Source: Rhodoferax_B sp049316285 (GTDB lineage: Bacteria > Pseudomonadota > Gammaproteobacteria > Burkholderiales > Burkholderiaceae_C). Taken from it: a stretch of DNA of 64,000 nt. The translations under genes and the position numbers were made by a program. The stretch is taken from contig NZ_JBMOXA010000015.1 of NCBI RefSeq assembly GCF_049316285.1, positions 45,487 to 109,486 on the forward strand. The letters are read 5' to 3'. Within the stretch, counting starts at the first letter, position 1. The number at the start of each line of letters is the position of its first letter. The notes under the pieces were generated by a model. It was not told the origin of the DNA, made no database searches, and worked only from the letters and a program-made list of their open reading frames with translations. Below are positions 47,111-53,527 of the stretch, piece after piece.

Positions 47111-47140
47111 CGCGAATGCAGAAACCGCGACTGCAGAAAC
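47111..47140. repeat. 15-bp tandem duplication
   Basis: CGCGAATGCAGAAAC is followed directly by CGCGACTGCAGAAAC (one mismatch). It is next to the yccA-like gene's terminator. Confidence 0.8.
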
Positions 47141-47142
47141 AA

Positions 47143-47176
47143 CAATGCCCGCCCAACTGATGCTGGGCGGGCATTG
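47143..47176 (-). terminator. Terminator of the BI-1/YccA gene
   Basis: The perfect 13-bp stem CAATGCCCGCCCA/TGGGCGGGCATTG has an 8-nt loop, followed on the minus strand by TTGTTT. Confidence 0.85.
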
Positions 47177-47214
47177 TGACCAGGGCGCCTGATCAGGCGC
47201 GGGGGAGGTCGCGC

Positions 47215-47916
47215 TTAGTCGCGGTCGCCACCCATGATGCCCAGCAGGGCCAGCAGGCTTTGGAACACGTTGAACAGGTCCAGGTACAGGGCCAGCGTGG
47301 CGCTGATGTAGTTGGTTTCGCCGCCGTCCATGATGCGCTTCAGGTCGTACAGCATGAAGGCGCTGAAGATACCGATGGCAGCCACCGACAAGGCCATCAT
47401 GCCCGCGGTGGAGCCGACGAACACGTTGACGATGCCGCCGACCATCAGCACCAAGGCGCCAACGAACAGCCACTTGCCCATGCCCGACAGATCGCGCTTG
47501 ATGACGCTGGCCACGCTGGCCATCACCAAGAACACACCCGCCGTGCCGGCAAATGCCGTCATCACCAGCTCAGCGCCGTTGCTGAAGCCCAGCACCATGG
47601 CGATCAGGCGCGACAGCATCAAGCCCATGAAGAACGTGAAACCCAACAGCACCGGCACGCCGGCTGCGGAATTTTTGGTTTTCTCGATGGCGAACATGAA
47701 ACCGAAGGCGCCGCCCATGAAAACGATCAGACCCAAGCCGCCGGAGAGCGAGCGGGTGATGCCGGTGGCCACACCCAGCCATGCGCCCAGCACGGTGGGG
47801 ATCAGGCTCAGGGCCAGCAGCCAGTAGGTGTTGCGCATGACCTTGTTGCGCTGCTCTTGCGAGACGCCCCAGCCATAGCTGGCAGACGGGTCTATGGTAC
47901 GGATGTTGTCGTTCAC
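47215..47916 (-). CDS. Bax inhibitor-1/YccA family membrane protein
   Basis: This is a seven-helix inner-membrane protein of 233 residues. BI-1 family proteins form pH-sensitive channels, and E. coli YccA modulates FtsH, whose gene lies 5 kb away. It has an N-terminal cytoplasmic segment (NDNIRTIDPSASYGWGVSQE), six to seven hydrophobic helices and the family motif LYDLKRIMDGG with conserved Asp residues near the C-terminus (LALYLDLFNVFQSLLALLG). The start is GTG at 47916, set by AAGGAG 8 nt upstream. Confidence 0.93.
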   Translation of the reverse strand: MNDNIRTIDPSASYGWGVSQEQRNKVMRNTYWLLALSLIPTVLGAWLGVATGITRSLSGGLGLIVFMGGAFGFMFAIEKTKNSAAGVPVLLGFTFFMGLMLSRLIAMVLGFSNGAELVMTAFAGTAGVFLVMASVASVIKRDLSGMGKWLFVGALVLMVGGIVNVFVGSTAGMMALSVAAIGIFSAFMLYDLKRIMDGGETNYISATLALYLDLFNVFQSLLALLGIMGGDRD

Positions 47917-47974
47917 GGATGGATCTCCTTCAGTGGCTTTCCTGCGTCCGAATGGACCAAGGGAAGTTTGGGGA

Positions 47975-48004
47975 ATTCTAGGAGGCTTCAAGTGAAAGAC
48001 CCAA
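47975..48004 (-). promoter_or_regulatory. Candidate promoter of the BI-1/YccA gene
   Basis: On the minus strand: -35 TTGGGT, 18-bp spacer, -10 TAGAAT, about 60 bp before the GTG. Confidence 0.45.
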
Positions 48005-48021
48005 AAATTCACGTTCTGGCT

Positions 48022-48036
48022 CCTACATTTTGTAGG
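48022..48036. promoter_or_regulatory. Palindrome in the divergent region
   Basis: CCTACA-TTT-TGTAGG is a perfect 6-bp inverted repeat in the 242-bp gap between the BI-1 and GlcG-like genes. It could be an operator; no regulator gene is adjacent. Confidence 0.3.
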
Positions 48037-48158
48037 GGTACAACAGGTCCATTTTGGTGCCTGGCGAGGGGCAGGTCGCATGGCGCGCGAGACAGGTGTT
48101 AACCCCGTTATGCTCGAAGCCTTTCTGACACATTTTTTCACTACCAAACTTCGCCAAC

Positions 48159-48566
48159 ATGAAGACCAAATCTGTTCTCGAACTCGCCGATGTCAAAGCC
48201 GTGGCCGCTGCCGCTGAAGCCGAGGCTTTGAAAAACAACTGGGCCGTGACGATCGCCATCGTCGACGACGGCGGCCACCTGCTGTGGCTGCAGCGCTTGG
48301 ACGGTGCACCGGCGATTTCTTCGCACATCGGCCCAGCCAAGGCGCACACCGCAGCGCTGGGGCGCCGTGAAAGCAAGGTCTATGAGGACATCGTCAACGG
48401 CGGCCGCGTGGCCTTTTTGAGCGCGCCTAACGTAGCGGGCTTGCTCGAAGGTGGCGTGCCTATCATCAAAGACGGCCAATGTATTGGTGCGGTCGGTGTG
48501 AGCGGCGTGAAGTCGACCGAAGACGCACAAATCGCCAAGGCTGGTATCGCGGCCCTGGGCCTCTAA
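48159..48566 (+). CDS. GlcG/HbpS-family heme-binding-like protein
   Basis: This is a 135-residue protein of the GlcG/HbpS (DUF336) family. Members bind heme or small cofactors, or accompany glycolate and diol metabolism. It shows the family opening LELADVKAVAAAAEAEALKN, then VTIAIVDDGGHLLWLQRLDGA and GGVPIIKDGQCIGAVGVSG. There is no signal peptide, so it is probably cytoplasmic. No glycolate-oxidase genes are nearby. The hemP gene 300 bp downstream on the other strand makes a heme link conceivable but unproven. Confidence 0.88.
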   Translation: MKTKSVLELADVKAVAAAAEAEALKNNWAVTIAIVDDGGHLLWLQRLDGAPAISSHIGPAKAHTAALGRRESKVYEDIVNGGRVAFLSAPNVAGLLEGGVPIIKDGQCIGAVGVSGVKSTEDAQIAKAGIAALGL

Positions 48567-48590
48567 AACATCACTTGCGGCGAAAGCCGC

Positions 48591-48628
48591 AAACAAAAAC
48601 GCCGACCCAGTGGTCGGCGTTTTTGTTT
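48591..48628 (+). terminator. Strong terminator after the GlcG-like gene
   Basis: The perfect 17-bp stem AAACAAAAACGCCGACC/GGTCGGCGTTTTTGTTT has a CAGT tetraloop. It is symmetrical enough to work on both strands. Confidence 0.9.
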
Positions 48629-48663
48629 GGCTGTGGCCATCCGGAGTACCGGAAGAGGCTGTG

Positions 48664-48759
48664 GGGAAAAAAGGCTTGGCTAGTCGGGTCAGACCCATTG
48701 GCTAGCAAAAACGACTTTGGAGGCCGATGAAAACCTCCTGGGTCGCCCCACGATGAAAC
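48664..48759 (+). repeat. Direct repeat copy 1 (~96 bp)
   Basis: This is copy 1 of two near-identical intergenic units. It runs from GGGAAAAAAGGCTTGGCTAG through TGGCTAGCAAAAACGACTTT and GGAGGCCGATGAAAACC to GGTCGCCCCACGATGAAAC. It differs from copy 2 by two 1-nt indels and a few substitutions clustered in the first third. Confidence 0.9.
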
Positions 48760-48769
48760 CAGTGTGTGC

Positions 48770-48863
48770 GGGAAAAAAGCATGGCTAGTCGAGTAAACCC
48801 GTTGGCTAGCAAAAACGACTTTGGAGGCCGATGAAAACCCCCTGGGTCGCCCCACGATGAAAC
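48770..48863 (+). repeat. Direct repeat copy 2 (~94 bp)
   Basis: Copy 2 starts 106 bp after copy 1, separated from it by 10 bp. The last ~60 bp (from TTGGCTAGC on) differ from copy 1 at only one position. It ends 11 bp before the hemP stop codon. The unit contains no open reading frame that survives in both copies. Confidence 0.9.
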
Positions 48864-48874
48864 TTGCTGCGAAT

Positions 48875-49099
48875 TTATTTGGTCAGGATCAGTTTGCCGA
48901 GCTTGGTGTTCTGCAGGCGGTAGACCGAGCCGTTGTGCATGATCTCTATGGCCTTTTGGCCTTGCAGCAGATCACGGCTTTCAATTGTCAGTGCCTGCAT
49001 GGCAGGCGCCAGAACTTCACGCAGGCCGTGCAGGCCGCCGTTGGCATTCTCGCCAGAGGCGGAATTGAACTGGGGGCGGGTAGCGAGGTTGGCGTACAT
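48875..49099 (-). CDS. hemP: Hemin uptake protein HemP
   Basis: HemP (HmuP) is a small protein needed for heme-uptake gene expression in several Proteobacteria. The C-terminal half is diagnostic: a beta-rich stretch with AIEIMHNGSVYRLQ followed by NTKLGKLILTK, the HemP signature. The 74 residues include a variable N-terminus (MYANLATRPQFNSASGENA). AGGAG lies 7 nt before the ATG. A Fur box covers the promoter. No heme receptor or ABC transporter is adjacent, so it stands alone. Confidence 0.9.
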   Translation of the reverse strand: MYANLATRPQFNSASGENANGGLHGLREVLAPAMQALTIESRDLLQGQKAIEIMHNGSVYRLQNTKLGKLILTK

Positions 49100-49128
49100 G
49101 TTGAACTCCTGAATTAAATTCGCGATGT

Positions 49129-49160
49129 GTTAATGATAATGATTCGCAATAAATTGGCAA
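49129..49160 (-). promoter_or_regulatory. hemP promoter with Fur box
   Basis: On the minus strand, -35 TTGCCA (49155-49160), 16-bp spacer and -10 TATCAT (49133-49138). The Fur-like site GTTAATGATAATGATTCGC (49129-49147, plus strand) covers the -10 and matches the GATAATGATAATCATTATC consensus at most positions, so iron should repress the gene. Confidence 0.8.
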
Positions 49161-49335
49161 GAGAGTTTTGAAAAAAATTTGCACAGTAGGGTTATGGCGC
49201 CAAGTTGCAGGCGTCACAGCACAGGCCTTGAGGTTCAGAGGCCAAGCCTTCAGTCAGGCTAGTCGTGTCTGAGCAACTTCGGTCATCGCCGCATCGAAAC
49301 TTTTTTCTGCGGCGCCCCCAGCCCATATGGCCTGA

Positions 49336-51627
49336 TCAACGGCTTTTGCCGGCCAGCCCCTGCGCGGTGGCAGCCTTGAGTCCGGCGCCGCGCACTTCTA
49401 TCTGCACTTCGTCCTGCAACACGCCACGCGCGTCGACCAGTTGCAGCTTGTGACGCCCGGGCCAGGGAAACCACATGGTTTCCGCGCCGCGTGCGAGTGG
49501 CTTGCCGTCCACCCGCCAGTACAGCCCCGGGCTTGATGCCGTCAGCCGCAGCCGTTGCCGTTTTGGTGGAATGTCGGGGTCCAGGGCCAGGATGGTGCCG
49601 TTGGTGGGCGCTGTAATGCGTGCCTTGGCGGGCAAGAGGGCGCCTTCAGTATTCAAGCCATTCATGGCTGCAGCGCTTTCTGTTGTTGCTGTAGAAGCTC
49701 CCGATTCAATAGCAAAAACGGTCTGCTCCGTACCCTGTAGGAACCACTCGCTGCGCGCCGCCTCAAGTTGCTGGCCGAACTGCACCTCCTGCTGCACCAG
49801 GCCGGGCGGGGCGGCGGGGGCGCGGCTGGGTTCGCGGCGGTGCAGATAGGCCATCACGGTGGCCCAGATCGGCGCGGCGCCGCTGGTGCCACTCACGTCC
49901 CACATAGGTGCGCCACTGGCATTGCCTACCCACACCCCCACGGTGTAGCGCTGCGACCAACCGAGTGCCCAGTTGTCGCGCATGTCTTTGCTGGTGCCGG
50001 TTTTCACGGCCGTCCAGAAGCGGGTGGCGAGCACACTGTCGGTGCCGAAAGTCGGGGCGCGGGCAATCGGGTCGCTGAGCATGTCGCCGACGATGAAGGC
50101 GGCACGCGCGTCCAGCGCTGGCGGTGAGGCCGTGCTCCGTGGCGGACTTGTGCGCGCCGGGCGCATGCCTGCATTCGTGGTATCCAGCAACAGGCGTGTC
50201 GGGCCGGCCTGGCCCAGGTTGGCCAGCGTGCGATAGCTGTTGCTGAGGTTGAGCAAGGACACCTCGGCGCTGCCCAGGGCCAGGCTGTAGCCATAAAAAT
50301 CGCCGCTTTCCTGCAGCGGCAGCCCCACGGCAGCCAACTGCTGGTGAAACGACTCGGGCGACACCATCACCAGTGTGCGCACGGCGGGCACGTTCAGCGA
50401 TGCGGCCAGGGCCGTGCGTACCGAGGTCCAGCCGCGAAACTGGTGGTCATAGTTTTGCGGAATGTACAGCCCGCCTGCGGTGGCAATATGGGTCGGCGCA
50501 TCCTCCAGCAGCGAGGCGGCGGTGAGGCGGCGCTCGGCGATGGCTTGGCCGTAAAGAAATGGTTTCAGCGTGGAGCCGGGCTGGCGCCGCGCCAGCACAC
50601 CATCTACCTCGGCTGCGGCGCTGAGTGCCCCCGAAGATCCGACCCAGGCCAATACGTCGCCAGTGGCATTGTCGAGCACCACGATGGCGCCGTCCTCCAC
50701 ATGCCGCTGGCGCAACTCGCGTAGTTGCTGCTGCAGGGTGTTGACCGCAAAACGCTGCAGCCCGGCACGCAGCGTGCTGCGTATGCTCTGCCCGGCCAGC
50801 GGTGGAGTCGCCTGCTGCAGGGCTTGCCGCGCGGCATGTGGCGCCACCCCTTCGCTGGCGGCCAGCGTGCGCTGCTGTAGCGAGGCCGTGACAAACAAGC
50901 TCAGCGCGGCACAGTCCACCGTCCCCAGGCCGGCTTCGAGTTGCTTGAGCACGCCGCAGGCGCGTTCGGCCACACGTTGTGGCGCGGCGTTGGGCGAACG
51001 TATCAATGCCACCGTCACGGCGGCTTCGCGTGTGCCCAGGCCGCTGGGTGCCGTGTTGAACAGGCTGCGCGCGAGGGCATCGACCCCGACCAGGTCGCCG
51101 CGCAGTGGCACCAGGTTGAGGTAGGCCTCGAGGATCTGGTCTTTGCGCCAGTGGCGTTCCAGGTTTTGTGCGGCCAGCGCCTGGCCGATTTTCTGCACCA
51201 CGGTGCGCCCACCCGGGCCCACACGCCAATCCGCATCCAGCAGACCGGCGAGTTGCATGGTCAGCGTTGAGGCGCCGCGGGTCTTGGTGTTCCAGACGTT
51301 GGCCCAGGCCGCAGCGGAAACGGCGCGCCAGTCTATGCCGCTGTGGGCGTAAAAGCGTTGGTCTTCGCTGAGCACCAGGGCCGTGCGTAATGCTGGCGAC
51401 ACATCCGCCAACTGAACCCAGCTCCCGCGCCGCACACCGCTGTCGGTGCGCTGGCGCTGCAGTACATCGCCCTCACGTGAGAGCAGCAGCGTGTCGGACG
51501 AGCGAAAGTCCTGGCGCACTTCATCAAACGACGGCATGGCGCCCGCCGCATGGCCGGTATACAACAGCAGCGCCAATGCGGCGGCATGGCAGCGGATGCC
51601 AAGGCGGCGACGTGCTGTTGAAGTCAT
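49336..51627 (-). CDS. pbpC: Penicillin-binding protein 1C
   Basis: PbpC is a class A-type peptidoglycan synthase. An N-terminal signal anchor (about 10-30) precedes the GT51 glycosyltransferase domain (LVLSEDQRFYAHSGIDW with the catalytic Glu, then RGASTLTMQLAGLL). The transpeptidase domain has the Ser-x-x-Lys box RRQPGSTLKPF and the KTGTS box. A C-terminal BiPBP-C domain (about 670-745) ends the protein. The usual partner, the alpha-2-macroglobulin gene yfhM, is not in the window. The region AIESGASTATTESAAAMNG is encoded by a repeat-like stretch (49688-49719). The 763 residues fit the family. Confidence 0.95.
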   Translation of the reverse strand: MTSTARRRLGIRCHAAALALLLYTGHAAGAMPSFDEVRQDFRSSDTLLLSREGDVLQRQRTDSGVRRGSWVQLADVSPALRTALVLSEDQRFYAHSGIDWRAVSAAAWANVWNTKTRGASTLTMQLAGLLDADWRVGPGGRTVVQKIGQALAAQNLERHWRKDQILEAYLNLVPLRGDLVGVDALARSLFNTAPSGLGTREAAVTVALIRSPNAAPQRVAERACGVLKQLEAGLGTVDCAALSLFVTASLQQRTLAASEGVAPHAARQALQQATPPLAGQSIRSTLRAGLQRFAVNTLQQQLRELRQRHVEDGAIVVLDNATGDVLAWVGSSGALSAAAEVDGVLARRQPGSTLKPFLYGQAIAERRLTAASLLEDAPTHIATAGGLYIPQNYDHQFRGWTSVRTALAASLNVPAVRTLVMVSPESFHQQLAAVGLPLQESGDFYGYSLALGSAEVSLLNLSNSYRTLANLGQAGPTRLLLDTTNAGMRPARTSPPRSTASPPALDARAAFIVGDMLSDPIARAPTFGTDSVLATRFWTAVKTGTSKDMRDNWALGWSQRYTVGVWVGNASGAPMWDVSGTSGAAPIWATVMAYLHRREPSRAPAAPPGLVQQEVQFGQQLEAARSEWFLQGTEQTVFAIESGASTATTESAAAMNGLNTEGALLPAKARITAPTNGTILALDPDIPPKRQRLRLTASSPGLYWRVDGKPLARGAETMWFPWPGRHKLQLVDARGVLQDEVQIEVRGAGLKAATAQGLAGKSR
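49688..49719 (-). repeat. Repeat-like insertion inside pbpC
   Basis: On the minus strand it begins GTTTTTGCTATTGAATCGGG and continues AGCTTCTACAGC, close to the nnr copy at 7950-8006. It lies in the linker before the C-terminal domain. Confidence 0.45.
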
Positions 51628-51633
51628 GGGGCC

Positions 51634-52182
51634 TCAGCTACGGCCGTAAACCATCAGCACCGCGCCTGCAGGGAAGCTGCGGCTGCTGATGAGGCGCAGG
51701 TCCACGGGGGTGGTGAACAGCGGCAAACCTTTGGCGAGTGCAACCGGGTGCACGATGAGCAGCATCTCGTCTATCAACTGGTGGCGCAGCAGGCCCTGTA
51801 CCAGGCTGGCGCCGCCGTGCACCAGGATTGGCCGCTGGTCTGTGTTGGGCTCGTTCAGCAGGCGCTGCAGGGCGTGCGGCGCGTCGCCGCGTGCGATGCT
51901 GGTGTCTGGCCAGGTGGCTTCGGCCAGGGTGTTGGAGAACACCAGCTTGGGGATGTGGTTCATGGGCTCGGCAAAGGCATCCGTGGAGTTGGGCCAGTAG
52001 GCGGCCATTTCTTCATACAGCGCCCGGCCCATGGCGTGTACACCGGCCTGGCGCAACTGGGCAAGCTCCCATGCCTTGAGTTTGTCGTCATAGCTGCGAA
52101 ACACCCACTCCATGGCGTCGCCACGGGCTGCACAGAGGTAGCCATCCAGCGAGACATGGAGCTTCAAAATGACTTTGCGCAT
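51634..52182 (-). CDS. RibD C-terminal/DHFR-like reductase family protein
   Basis: This is a 182-residue protein with the dihydrofolate-reductase-like fold of the RibD C-terminal family. It shows the start MRKVILKLHVSLDGYLCA, VHAMGRALYEEMA, and the NADPH-binding ILVHGGASLVQGLL. Such stand-alone proteins reduce an unknown substrate with NADPH; a riboflavin role is unlikely without the deaminase half. It ends 6 bp before pbpC on the same strand, so the two are probably co-transcribed. Confidence 0.9.
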   Translation of the reverse strand: MRKVILKLHVSLDGYLCAARGDAMEWVFRSYDDKLKAWELAQLRQAGVHAMGRALYEEMAAYWPNSTDAFAEPMNHIPKLVFSNTLAEATWPDTSIARGDAPHALQRLLNEPNTDQRPILVHGGASLVQGLLRHQLIDEMLLIVHPVALAKGLPLFTTPVDLRLISSRSFPAGAVLMVYGRS

Positions 52183-52528
52183 GGTGGTGTCGATCTCTTG
52201 TTTTTGTCAATGTTGGGCCCGGCTGGATTGCGGGCAGAGCGCCTGGACCGGCTGCGCAGCCCTGGCAGGCGGCTGCGGTCTGCGATGCGATTTCAGTCGT
52301 TGTGGGTCTGGTTTGTTTTCTACGGCAAGCTTGATGGATAGGTGCTCGATTCTCGTTGAATGGCGCTTCAAAGCGCCGTGATCCGCGAGCGGGTTGACGA
52401 AGACGATTGTCAACCCAGCGTTTGCCTTGGCGCGGTGAGACCTGTGCCTGCCGCGTGGCCATGGGGTTGGCGGAGCAGTCGTGATGAAAGACTTTTTCGA
52501 GCGCCGATGCAGCGCAGCGGCGCCAGCG
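52183..52528. other. Gene-free 346-bp stretch
   Basis: I see no convincing gene. It holds a perfect palindrome GGCGCTT-ca-AAGCGCC (52362-52377) and a stem GCGCCG/CGGCGC (52501-52506 and 52518-52523). Neither has a T tract. Confidence 0.5.
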
Positions 52529-53125
52529 TTATTTCAACTGCACTTTGATGCCGTCGGCCAAAACCGTGATATCGCCTATGTCGTAGGTTTTGCGGCCCAC
52601 CGTCAGTTCGGCTTCGGTGAAGCTGCGCAGCGCCTGGTCACGCAGTAGCTCTTGTGCTACCAGCTTGGCGATCTTTTCGGCCTGCTCGGCGTTGCGTCCG
52701 CTCAAGCCCTGCAGGCTCAACTGCTCGGCCCTGGGCTGGTCAAGCAATAGCGCGCGCCTGGCGGCGTCATAACGCAGTGCGCTGCTCACGGTGACGCTGC
52801 CCTCGGCGCCGCTTTCACTCTTCAGAAACGGACTGGTGATCAACAGCCGGGCGGTGATCGCTGCGCGGTTGGTGGCGGCGTCAAGATGCAGTTGCGGCTC
52901 GCTCAGCGCCACGTTGGCATAAGCGCCATACTTTTGCGCCAGCGGAAAACGTTTGTCGAGTTGGGCTTGCAACTCGGCACGGCTGGCGGTGTATTCGCTG
53001 GTGAAAAAGTTAAATCCGGACCACGCGCCCGTAGGCACCAGAAGCAGGCCAGCCAAGGACGGCAGCTGTAACAGTTGCAGGATGAGGCGGCGGCGCGGCG
53101 GGGACGGGTGCAAACGGTGGCGCAT
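52529..53125 (-). CDS. DUF1439 (YceB-like) envelope protein
   Basis: This is a DUF1439-family protein of about 198 residues. A basic N-terminus and a hydrophobic segment (LILQLLQLPSLAGLLLVPTG) suggest export, but there is no lipobox Cys, unlike E. coli YceB. The mature domain shows YTASRAELQAQLDKRFPL, VALSEPQLHLDAATNRAAI and VTVSSALRYDAARRALLL, typical of the tubular lipid-binding-like DUF1439 fold. Function is unknown. The start is taken at the ATG 53125; an in-frame TTG at 53149 is the alternative. Confidence 0.82.
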   Translation of the reverse strand: MRHRLHPSPPRRRLILQLLQLPSLAGLLLVPTGAWSGFNFFTSEYTASRAELQAQLDKRFPLAQKYGAYANVALSEPQLHLDAATNRAAITARLLITSPFLKSESGAEGSVTVSSALRYDAARRALLLDQPRAEQLSLQGLSGRNAEQAEKIAKLVAQELLRDQALRSFTEAELTVGRKTYDIGDITVLADGIKVQLK

Positions 53126-53527
53126 GGTGGGTGTGGATGATGAGATCAAGCGATAAAGTCATTTGAGCGACGATGCCTGGGAATGAGTCGAAATTCTGCC
53201 GCTTTAGAAATGGAGTTTGCGCCGGCTGAGAGGTTCCCAGGCGAGCGACTTGTACAGCTGTTACGGACCTTTACGCGCCCTGTTAATTCAGACGGGTTAA
53301 ATCTGTTTCAAGATGTACTAACATGCTGGGGTAGGGCCTCTGATCGTGCAGACGTTCTCTGAGCCGCCGTCTCGTCTTCTGGGTCTTGTGGGCCCGAAAA
53401 GATGGTGCGGTGGCGCATCATGGCTTGTGTTTCTTTTTCAATATGCCTATTTTGGGTTTTCCGCAGGTTCTTTGTGCCGCCTCTTTCTGCCCCGCCGGGT
53501 TGTTTGTCCATCAGGTGAACTGGTCAT
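53126..53527. other. Gene-free 402-bp divergent region
   Basis: This is the divergent gap before the GGDEF-EAL gene. A possible promoter is TTACGG-N16-TTAATT around 53261-53288. I see no repeats or convincing small ORF. Confidence 0.4.

Noticed and set aside
48571..48855. 94-residue reverse ORF across the direct repeats
   Set aside because: The two repeat copies fall in different frames because of indels, and there is no ribosome-binding site.
48664..48863. CRISPR array
   Set aside because: There are only two units, far longer than CRISPR repeats, with a 10-bp gap and no cas genes.
52088..52462. 124-residue reverse frame upstream of the RibD-like gene
   Set aside because: Its translation is low-complexity, Arg/Pro-rich, overlaps the RibD-like gene in another frame, and matches no family.
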